Part shown: positions 11,282 to 21,400 of the stretch, piece by piece
How the letters are laid out: every line of letters starts with the position of its first letter
Position numbering within the stretch: position 1 is the stretch's first letter
Source of the DNA: Cotesia glomerata
Lineage: Eukaryota; Arthropoda; Insecta; Hymenoptera; Braconidae
Reading direction: 5' to 3'
DNA length: 64,000 bases
Assembly: GCF_020080835.1 (NCBI RefSeq)
Contig: NC_058163.1
Location: 18,069,904 to 18,133,903 of the forward strand
Position numbers and translations under genes: made by a program
The notes under the pieces: generated by a model
The model's input: the letters and a program-made list of their open reading frames with translations, nothing else
The model's database searches: none
Told to the model about the DNA's origin: nothing

Positions 11282-11545
11282 ATTATATTTTCTTTCAACA
11301 ATCGTCTCTTTGGCAGCGGCGAAAAAGTCATTGTAAGGTTTTCAAAATTTAATATTACATGTAGCTATTCGGTCAACGGACTAAGAATTTTACATACATT
11401 TTATTTTTATTGATCACATAATCGATAAATTGTTCTTATTACGGGATCGCAGGAATATAACAGATTAAAATCAATGCATGTTCTAAACACTTGAGGTATG
11501 GAAAAGAAATTTGGCTACTTATTATAAGAAAATTTATAAAAACCA
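11282..11545. repeat. Right-end block of the transposon family, copy 2
   Basis: This aligns with 4380-4672 and lacks the 37-bp insertion. Homology ends at about 11545, which is my best estimate for the right boundary of the transposon family. No terminal inverted repeat was confirmed. Confidence 0.55.
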
Positions 11546-11879
11546 TGCACAAATAATTTTCTATGAATAATTGATGTCACGGAGGAATTTTTAATCAAAG
11601 GCAAAATTAGTCGCACTTTAAGCTAGAAAGATTTCAACTACAATTATGAGACCTGCAATAACTTTAACTGAAACTTTCAATGCTCATTTCAAATTTTTTT
11701 CTTCGTGTCAATTGATATTCATTTTTGGAAGAAAGATACAGGAATGTTATAGTGATTGCACATTGAAAGTTACAATGCATTTTAGCTAGAATAATCACAT
11801 GGATAAAAAATACAGGCCAATCCGATGGAATTTGGAATCTATGCAAGTCAAAACAATACTCCAATTAAATTTCAAGTCT

Positions 11880-11934
11880 AGATCTAAAAATACAATTCTA
11901 TAAAGTGCCCAGCGGAGCGGGCGGGTAACAGCTA

Positions 11935-11935
<1 letters not shown>
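11880..11935 (+). mobile_element. Helitron 3' terminus
   Basis: The sequence ends in CTAG at 11932-11935. This is preceded by 'GTGCCCAGCGGAGCGGGC', which can fold with a short GCCC/GGGC stem, and by GGGTAACAG. The next base is T, giving the usual insertion of a Helitron end before T. The 5' end was not found, so the element's length is unknown. It could extend back to about 11546. Confidence 0.65.

Positions 11936-12014
<79 letters not shown>
11936..12014. repeat. (TA)n microsatellite
   Basis: About 40 TA repeats directly abut the Helitron CTAG end. Confidence 0.95.
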
Positions 12015-12018
<4 letters not shown>

Positions 12019-12896
12019 GTGTTTCAAAAAAAACAAACTATTTTTTTCGAAGAACTTTGAAAATTCTTCAGAGGAACCCAAATCAAAGACATTGTGAAAA
12101 TCTCAGCCCTTAATATTAATGTATAGAGGTGGCTGTAATTAATTTTTTATTTCCATTTAAATAACATAGAAAAAAATTTTTTTTTACTTTTGAATTTTGC
12201 TAGTCAACAACGAAGCATTTTATAACTATGATCGATACATATTCTTGTAGGAAATTTAACGATCTACAAAAATTGTCTTAATGAATATATGCGTACGGAG
12301 AACCATTTCGGAGTTATCAGGCCTTAAATATCGAACTGTTTAAAAAAATAATAATATTTATTTATAAATACGAAAAATCGACTTAAATAAACAATATTAT
12401 ATATCAAAAAATTAAAATGATAAATTTATGATAAAATTTCATGAATTACGAAGTTATAATTTTTCACTATTTTTAAAAAATTTTTTGCTTTTTTAAAAAT
12501 AAATTATAAACATGAAAAAGAAAATTATTTATTAATTGATAAAATTTATGAATTATCATATTTTTTAAATTGTCATGTACTGTTATTAACGAAATAGTTT
12601 TAAAAATTCTAGGTTATGTAATTTAACTCAGTGCTATATAGTTACATAGTACTTGAATTGAACAATCAATTTTTATTGAATTGTTAGTATGATTTTTATA
12701 GAAATGATAATACATTAATTATTTCCGCTTTCTGCCGTCACAAACCTGTCTCTCTCAGAGCTTTTTTATCTTACATTACTTCGTAGTAAAACAACGTAAT
12801 TGTTAATGTTTTAAACTAAAATTAGTTTAATATTATATTTAATTTATTTATAATTATTTGTAATTGTGTTTATAAAATCTCATTGTTAAGCTTAAG
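12015..12896. other. AT-rich sequence without recognised gene
   Basis: No convincing ORF, splice signal or known repeat end was seen. Probably non-coding flank of the broken gene that starts at 12897. Confidence 0.4.
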
Positions 12897-13360
12897 ATGG
12901 AGAAGCAAATTTATTTAATTGGTTATCAAATTACAAAATTTGTAGGAAGCAAATGTTATGTCTCTTTTCTTTCATTATCATTGTTCTCAAAGCTTGACTA
13001 TTAAGAAAAGTGCATTAATTACGGTTGAGAATGTATTCGATTTATGGTCTGAAGCTGGAATTCCGACTTGTGCGAAAAATTCTGCAGTAAGAAAACTCAT
13101 TCGCCATCACACTGTTTGGAAAAATTTGCTAAAAAATAAAAATCAAAAGCTGTCATCTACTCAAAAAAAAAAAGTTTCTATTTTTTGTGCCGATATTGAG
13201 AAATTATTCGACATAGCACATCACAAAGTAATGAAACTCATTAATGAAAGTCAAAAGTTATTTTTGCAAGGCCAAAGACAGTCAAATCGACGAGGTTTTC
13301 TCCATTATATTAATCCTCCAGTAAAAACGGTAGCTAATAATATTGATGAAGATAGAATTG
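12897..13360 (+). pseudogene. 5' fragment of a transposon-borne gene, split by BEL
   Basis: The ATG at 12897 opens MEKQIYLIGYQIT..., but the frame breaks near 12955 and continues from 12958 through VFDLWSEAGIPTCAKNS and FDIAHHKVMKLI to a donor GTGAGT at 13361. This arrangement (short aromatic N-terminus, an 'IPT' block, a 'lfDIAHa' block) is one I recognise from an arthropod family of uncharacterised, multi-copy transposon proteins. The matching C-terminal exon is at 16175-16405, beyond the BEL fragment. Function unknown. Confidence 0.5.
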
Positions 13361-13794
13361 GTGAGTGTTTTTTATTTTTAATTGTCACCTAGGGTAAATA
13401 GCACAAAAATCCTCAAAAAATAGTCATTTATAAACCTAGCATTATTTCATTTCCACAAAATTTTTTAAAGATAATTTTATTATCAGCAAAAAAATTACGT
13501 ATCTTCTTACTGATTTTTTATGCACGAAGTATTTATTGAATTCTAACAATTGAATAAAATTATGTTTTTAAACGTTTTTTTTTTCAGTATTACCTTTTCT
13601 TAAATTGGTCAGTAATTATTTTGAATATTTTTAGTTATTCTTGAATACAAGTTAAATATTTAACATTTTTCTTTTTTATTTTTATAAAATTAATTACAAA
13701 TCCTGACTAACTTGAATGTCTCACACTTATTTTCTGTGCGTAACTTATACTGTGTCTGATATATTTTAAAATTTTTGGTTTTCTTTCAATCTCC

Positions 13795-15539
13795 GAGGAT
13801 TGAAAGAATCCGCTGACTGCGCTTCAAGAGGTATACCTACGCTAAAACTGAAACAACACGCTCTCTGGTGGCATGGACCAACTTGGCTTCATGAACCAGA
13901 ATCCTCTTGGCCCACTCTGGAGCCTCCAACCGACAACGCAACGCATCGAGAAGAACGCCAAGGTCTGACACTAGTAACTTGGAAAGCAGAAAATTGCCTG
14001 CTCCAACAATTAGTGTCGCATTACACGCAGCTGTTTCCACTGCTACGGAAGCTTAGCATCTGGCATCGTGCCATCGACCGCCTTAAAAGAGTTCCACAAT
14101 CTTCGCTGGCCTACCCGCTTACTCCATCAGACCTGGAGCGCGCTAAATTGACCTTGATTAAGTTCACTCAAGGACAATACTTCGCTAGAGAGATTCACAC
14201 GCTACAAGATGGTGATGGTCTGCCTAAAAATAACAGCATCACTAAGCTGACTCCGTTCATCGACCATCAGGGGGTCCTGAGAGTCGGTGGCCGCTTGAAA
14301 AACGCATTGCTGGACCCAGAAGAGAGGCATCCAGCGATTCTACCGCGACAATCACCGCTTACATCAATTTTGATTGATGATTCACACCGCAAAACGCTTC
14401 ACGGAGGTACTCAGCTTACGCTCGCTGACTTACGCAAGAGTGTCTGGATCATTGGAGGCCGTGTTCCAGTCAGATCATTTATTTTACGCTGCGTTATCTG
14501 CACGAGACACCGTGGAGAACGCGCTCAACAGTTGATGGGTCAACTACCCGCCGCACGAGTACAGCCAACTCGAGCCTTCTTGCATACAGGACTCGACTAC
14601 GCTGGACCTATCACGCTGAAAACGTTTCAAGGACGTGGAGCAAAAACATACAAAGGCTGGATTGCAGTCTTTGTATGCATGTTCAGTTCAGCTGTACATT
14701 TAGAGCAAGTAACTGACTACACCGCTGCCGCTTTCATCGCCGCTTATCGCCGCTTCACCAGTCGCCGAGGTATCTGCCACACGCTATATTCAGACTGTGG
14801 AACCAATTTTGTAGGAGCAGATAAAGAGCTGAAACGACTATTCGCTGCAGGATCCCGCACATTACGAGAATTATCAACCTTGATCGCTCAAGATGGCACG
14901 AACTGGAAATTCAATCCGCCTGGAGCTCCACATTTTGGAGGAAAATGGGAAGCCGCTGTGAAATCTATCAAATTTCACCTTCGAAGAACAATCGGAGACT
15001 CGCTGTTGACGCTTGAGCAATATTCAACGCTACTGGCTCAAATTGAAGCCATATTGAATTCCAGACCGCTCACACCGCTGAATGAAGATCCTGCTGACCT
15101 GGCTGTACTGACTCCAGGTCACTTCTTAATCGGACAGTCACTGACCGCTATCCCAGAGCCATCGCTGACAGATTTACAACCTGCTCGGCTCTCGCACTGG
15201 GAACAAGTCCAGCAAATGGTTCAACATTTCTGGAAACGCTACTACCAGGACTGCATCCACCGCTACCAGGCCATTTCAAAGTGGCATCATCGACGCAACC
15301 AGATCAAGGTGGGTTCAGTAGTACTGATCACCACTGAGGATCTCCCGCCAACCAAGTGGCCATTAGCCAAAGTAATTGCTGTCCATCCAGGTGAAGATGG
15401 ACAAATCCGCGTAGTAACTGTTAAGACAGTTAACACAGAGCTGGTACGTCCAATTACAAAGCTCTGTGTCCTGCCGCTAACGCATGAAGAAGATGATCTT
15501 GTCGACGCAGCCGCCAACCCGGGGGAGAATGTTCGGTGA
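13795..15539 (+). CDS. BEL/Pao Pol 3' part: integrase (5'-truncated)
   Basis: About 580 codons, open from an abrupt 5' junction near 13795. No ATG is present; the track start is TTG. It begins inside the RNase H/integrase linker (DCASRGIP). It then has an HHCC zinc-binding domain (SH..LHGG..CVIC), the integrase core (GLDYAGP, YSDCGTNFVG, GGKWEAAVKS supplying D, D and E) and the C-terminal domain typical of BEL elements (WEQVQQMVQHFWKRYY). The stop at 15537 lies 7 nt inside the LTR. Gag, protease, RT and the 5' LTR are absent. The remaining frame has no stop codons, so truncation seems recent. Confidence 0.9.
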
Positions 15540-16173
15540 ACAAGGCCCAGTAGCGATTAACTTGCTCCTGGGGGACTCCCAAATTCAAGAGACGCACCTG
15601 TCCACCGCTAGTTCCCGCAAAAATCGAACCGCCAATAGAAAATCAGCCTCTCGATCACGTCATGAATCGACCGCTTTATTGGCTGATCGCTCCCACTAGA
15701 CATGCGCAATAGCCTTCTTCCCCAACTCAACGAGGAAGAAGACGGACTATTGTTATTATCTTTCGCTTCTACGCTTTCGCTGCATCAAGTCGCCATTAGT
15801 ATTTCTTTACTTTCGCTTTTTGTTAATAAACCGCATTTCGCTTATTTAATAATTTAATTTGCTTAAATTAACCGCTAATAATTTGCTTTAATTTGTTATA
15901 GGTAAATTGTGTTAACAGTGCATTTATTTCACCGCTTTTTCAGTGCCGGCAAAGTGTTCAACCACGTGTCAACCGGCTTCGCTTTTGCAAACCACGCTGT
16001 AATTTACAAATCCGCTTTTATCTTAACAATCCGCTATTAAATATATTAAATATTGAGTGTATTTAATGTAAATAAATTCCTAGTGTTATTTTTGATAATA
16101 ATTTACGCGTTTTAATTGAGATATCCAGACCTAAACCTGATCCCCGCTTTTCCGCTCTTTCAGTAATTATTCA
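15530..16173 (+). mobile_element. BEL 3' LTR
   Basis: Starts TGTTCGGTGAAC after the polypurine tract CCCGGGGGAGAA and ends TAATTATTCA. Boundaries are confirmed by the solo LTR at 24539-25222 (opposite strand), which has the same ends. The length is 644 bp. It contains repeated CCGC/GCGG motifs. Confidence 0.85.
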
Positions 16174-16174
16174 G

Positions 16175-16405
16175 GCGGAAAAACCAAATTTTTTACCAAA
16201 TATAAATATTGAATTTTTTTCAAATGAAAAGTATGATCAGGCTAAACTTTTATTAGATCAACGATATTCACGAGCAAAAACAATCACAGGGACGCAGAAA
16301 TATCATTGTGTCATTCCAGACGGAAAAGATACTTTGCGATTTAGAGAATTTTCAACATCCAGTGAATCTCGTATTTATAAAATATTTAAACGTGTAAAGA
16401 AATAA
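16175..16405 (+). pseudogene. 3' fragment of the gene split by BEL
   Basis: An open frame begins directly at the LTR edge (AEKPNFLPNINIEFF...). It contains GTQKYHCVIPDG and ends FSTSSESRIYKIFKRVKK at TAA 16403-16405. It is compatible with the C-terminal exon of the family whose N-terminus lies at 12897-13360. The central exons are missing. Confidence 0.45.
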
Positions 16406-17005
16406 ATGTGAAATAATAATAATCGTTTAGTGTAAATAAAATTAAATAATTATGATGAAAACTGTGTCAGTAAGTTATTTATGGTAAATCCTGAGCATAG
16501 AATTTTTTTAGAAATTTTTTATTACAAAAAGTTGGAATTTGAAATTTTGAAAAATCGGAAAAAAATGGATTCCATCGATTGCCCATTAAGGGACTGGGCT
16601 TAAAATTTGATGGATAATTGACAGTTTTTTAGAAAAAATTTTCAAGAAAATCAATCAGTACGTTTTTTTTGGAAATCAACATTTTAAAGTCAAAATTTGA
16701 AAATCTTATAGAAATACAGTTTAAAAATTTTTTTTGATTTTATATCCTAAAAGTGTGTTTAAAAACAAAAATTTTCAAAAAAAAAACGTCCCGATTGGCC
16801 CATTTTTCGTAAAGTTACAGACATTTGAAAAAAAGAAAAACGATTTTTTTCAAAAATTGATATCTCGAAAACGGCTGGGCAAAAAAATTTGAAAAAAATC
16901 ATGGAGATCTTTTTCAATGGGTACTATAACATAAAAAATTTTCAAAAAAATCGCAGATGCAAAGGCAGAATGCTATCCGATTTGGCGTGGAATGCCCCAT
17001 ATATA
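16406..17005. other. AT-rich interspersed sequence
   Basis: No gene. It has many A/T homopolymer runs and phrases such as 'AAAATCGGAAAAAAATGG', reminiscent of non-coding repeats elsewhere in the window (36172-37130 and 57530-58020). Confidence 0.35.
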
Positions 17006-17451
17006 CAGGGTGTCCCAAAAGTAACGGACGCCATTGTAGCATCTGATGAAAAAAATAATTCTGAGACGAAAAGTCCTTAGTCATTTTTTAATTAACCGCA
17101 CAGATAATTAATTATTAATTAAAATAACGTCTCTTTATTTGTTAGAAAGAGAGCGCCAGTGTCCAGTAAAGTATATGCCAAACAAAGACACAACTAACTA
17201 TATGACTAACTAGCTTCTATAGCTAACGTAGTCACACACATTTACTTACACATTCACACGTGCAAGCGTCTTCGTTTGGAACGCACTTGACTGGACACTA
17301 GTGCTCTCGTTCTAACGCATAAAAGGACGTTATTTTAATTAATAATTAATTATCTATGCGTCTGATTAAAAAATGGCTAAGGACTTTTCGTCTCAGAATT
17401 ATTTTGTTTATCAGATGCTACAATGGCGTCCGTTACTTCTGGGACACTCTG
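17006..17451. mobile_element. Mariner/Tc1-type MITE, 446 bp foldback
   Basis: Terminal inverted repeats begin CAGGGTGTCCCAAAAGTAAC and end with its complement (...GTTACTTCTGGGACACTCTG), flanked by TA on both sides. The complementarity continues through most of the element (for example ACTGGACAC inside), so it is nearly one long hairpin. There is no coding capacity. The CAGGGTGTCCCAAAAGT ends are typical of mariner-like elements. Confidence 0.85.
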
Positions 17452-17455
17452 TATA

Positions 17456-17514
<59 letters not shown>
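17452..17514. repeat. (TA)n microsatellite
   Basis: TA repeats directly follow the MITE end; the mariner TA target may have lain in this tract. Confidence 0.95.
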
Positions 17515-17517
<3 letters not shown>

Positions 17518-18360
17518 ATAAATAAATATTAACGAAAAGATAATTAACATAAAATTAAGTTTTTTTGCCCTTGTGAAACTTCATGAAATTTAAATATGTC
17601 ATTATTTGCCTCCTATCCCTCAAAAGTTAAACTTATAGAGCGATAATAACAAAAAAATATTGCATGTCGTTCGGCCATTCAGTGGCGATTTTGACAACGA
17701 CTTTTTTTCGATATTCGCTTTAATGTTTGTGACGCAAAGTTCGAAAACGAGTGTAAATTTCCGTCCTCGGCTACGCCTCAGACGTTAAAATTACGCCTGT
17801 TTCGAACCTTTCCGCCACAAACCTTAAGCTCATATCGAAATATCGTCGCTGTCAGAAAACCGCCACTTCACGGCCTTATGACATAAATATCCATTTTCCC
17901 AGATTGTTCATTTTAAAAAGATCAGATTGATTCAATCCATAAAAATTATTTCATTTCGTAAAATAACCCGAGATATAATCAGATCGACCTAGTTCTATAC
18001 AAAAAAAAATGATAAAATAAAATTAAAAAAAATGGTCAGTCAGAACTGTGAAGATATAAAATTTTTTTCCAGGAAGCCATTGCAAACGATTGTCAAATGC
18101 GTCAATCAGATAACTTGAGTGCATGCCATTAATGATAAAATCAATCATGAGTAAACAGTTTTACAATTGCGATTGATTTACAGGTAAGAGAAAAAAAACA
18201 TTGCTGAAGCTGAAATTGGTCCATGTGGTTGTTTTCATCGAAAAATGCACTGTCTTTTGTTACGTACATAAACATATGAGCTACTTTTTCGAATCATATA
18301 ATATTTACTTTCCCCCCACTGTACTGAACCGGACATAATGCATAAAACCTTGAAGTTGAT
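17515..18360. other. Region upstream of catalase
   Basis: No ORF was recognised. 17690-17880 has a pair of mirrored GC-richer segments (CGAAAACGAGTGTAAATT... and ...CGAAATATCGTCGCTGTC) suggestive of an old repeat. Confidence 0.35.
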
Positions 18361-18496
18361 GTCGGGACGTGCCAGTCAGTGTAGTCGGTGTGGTCTACCA
18401 TCGTGAGGCTGTATCATTGTTATTTGTGTGTTATCTTTCCAAGTATTTAGTTGCCATTTTAAAATAAACGTGACTGAACTTGCACTGAGTTAAAAA
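18361..18496 (+). promoter_or_regulatory. Catalase proximal promoter / 5' UTR
   Basis: The ~135 bp before the catalase ATG contain 'GTCAGTGTAG' near 18375, which resembles the insect initiator (TCAGT). No TATA box was seen at the expected distance. Placement of the start site is inference. Confidence 0.3.
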
Positions 18497-21400
18497 ATGG
18501 ATCGAGATCCTACTTCCACACAAATGCATGAACACAAAGAAAAAGTGAAGGTATTTTTATATTAAATTATTTTTAATAATAAATCTCTAACTCTATTCGA
18601 ATAGAATGTTGCGTCTTATATTATCGTGCTAATAACCTTAGAATAGCAGCTTCTTATGATAAGGTATGAATAAACAACTACTTAAGTAAAAATGTTTTAG
18701 AACCGTGTATATATTTGAATACTGAAATTTCTGATTAAAAAAAGGAAAAATTAACAAAAATTTGATAAGAATTAGAATTTCTTTAACGAATAAATTATTG
18801 CGAAAACTAAAAACAAATCTACTGGCAGAAATTTTCAAAAACTATCAATGGTTTTTTTTTCTTAGCTGCTAACTGCAGTAAAGTTTTTTCTTTTTTATTG
18901 ATGTCATTAATCAAAGTGTCAAGTTTTTGTGAACCTTGAACGATGCCGTTTTCATTATGAAATGGATTGCAAATAAAATAAAAAAAAGATTACTTTCACG
19001 AGATTTTGAAATCAAAAGTTGAATCATATAAAGAAAAAAATATATTCATTTTGAGACATCAAATTATGCAAGACTGCAAATTATCTCTTATACAAAATTT
19101 CGGTCAGTATGCGAAAAAAAAATTTTCTTCAAAAAATGCCGTAAAAATCACAGCAATAGTGGGACGTTTCGCAATTCCTGATTTAGTTACATTTCTATTG
19201 GTAAAAAAGACAAGTCACGGCTGTACGTAATCTTGACGTAAGTTTAACATCATGCGTTTACATCAGTGACAAGTCACGGTTGTACGTAATCTTGACGTAA
19301 GATTAACATCATGTGTTTACATCAGTGACAAGTCACGGTCGTACGTAATACCGATACCATTTGTGAGCCATTATTTAACATCAATAATTTGTCACAATTG
19401 TACATAATACTGACGTAATTTGAAAGTTATTTTCTAAATCAGTGACAAACGATTATTTTCCATAATATTGATAAAATTTGGGGGATGTATTTTTTTAATA
19501 TTATCGATTGATCAAAATTTATCAAATATAAAACTTCTTTAACAAGATGTCTTAACAAGATTTTTTCCATGAATTTAGGTACTTTTATCCATTGTAAAAA
19601 TATTTTCGACTTCAGTCCGTATAAATGACTTGGTGTGAAACTGATAACAAAATACCGAGTTCAATTTATGTGGCATGAACTCTAAATTTTTAAACCGTCA
19701 AGCGAGTAAACATATAATTTCTTATGATTTCGCGTCAAGAAATTAAATGTCAGTCATTTAAATATTGCACTATTACTTGAAAAATAATTTTCTGACATTA
19801 GTGCTGCTACTTATGAAACATTGTATTTGAAATAATTCAAACAGTTCCATGATTGTTATTGACGAGACTAATAGTATTTTACACAGTAAAAAATTTTGCG
19901 TCATTGCGTCAAAAACTTTAGTTAAAAATTTTTGTGTTAAAAATTTGACTTTTTTAAGTGTAAATTTAACATTTATTGTGTTAAATCAACATAAAAAAAT
20001 GTTAAATATTTAACATAAAAATTTTTAACACAAAATTTTTTGACACAATGACGCAAAATTTTTTTACTGTGTACATCAAGTTTCATAATGTTGTTAGTAT
20101 GTTAAATTAAAGAAATTCAAATTTCGAAAAAAATTGAAATTAAAAGGAAATATAGATTTAAAAAATGTTATACTTAAAAGAGTTGAAATTTAAAAAAAAA
20201 AATCTAAATTTTGTAAATTGAAATTTTGAAGAAGAAAAATCCAAATGAAAAATACTAGATTTTCGGAAAAAATTAAATAAAAAAAAAATTCGAGTCTTGA
20301 GAAATCAATAAGTATTAAAAAATATTCAAATGACACGGATACATCGTTTACTCTGAAAAAATTTCACTCTGTGAAAGTTCTCTGTGTCCGCAGAGAGTCT
20401 AAAATTCTCTGTGTCCGCTTTTAGACGAAAATTTTTAAAAGTGTAAGATTTAATCAATTTTTATGAAAATTTAGAAATTGCCTATTCATTACCGCAAGTT
20501 TCACTAGCGAGCCTTTTATAAGAGTTTTTACAAAGTTTTATAGAACTTTATAAAATTTCATGAGTTTAATGAAATTTTATGAAATTGTATAAATTATTAG
20601 ACTTGAATTTTATGCAATTCCAGCTCTTAGAATCCATTTAATCTCAGAAAAAATTATGAAATAAGCATTTTTCATCATGTAAGGCTTATCACATAAGTTA
20701 TTTACTACGTGACATGAACCGTTACTTGGACAAGTGAGCAGCGTTCCAGACTCCGATACGTGAGGACCCAAGTTCGAGCCCAGCATATTTCAGGATTTTT
20801 TCATCAAGTATCAACATATAACTAGTGTTTCAAACTTTGTAATAAGTCCACAACACTATAATTAATTTCAAAATTGCCATCTTTTTATTTTTGAGAAATT
20901 TTTTTTAAAATATTTTTTCTGAGGTACAATTTTTACATCACTTACATCACTTTTACGTCATAATGACATCATTATCATGATATAGACATCACAGGTATGT
21001 CATATTGACGTCATAAATGTCATTGAGACATAATACTGACGTCATGACTGCGTCATATTTTTACGTCAGAATCTTACGTCAAGAAGTGTGAAATAATGAG
21101 TCACATATGACTCATTCGTGACTTGTATCTTACGTAAATCCTGACATAGCCCAATGTCATTTTGATGTCACATTGACGTAAACGTGTTTACTGGGTTGTT
21201 TACATGTATACTACTCATAAGTATAAAAGTAACTAGTAAAAAAGTCACTAGTGCACTTCCAACTTGTGCACTTATGTTACTTGTGGATCCAAAATAGGGA
21301 CAAAATGGTGTCATTTCTCAGTCATTAAGTACATGTGTGCAGATGCAAAACAAAAACATCACAATTAAAGTATAATATATGAATTGGCACCTACTTAATA

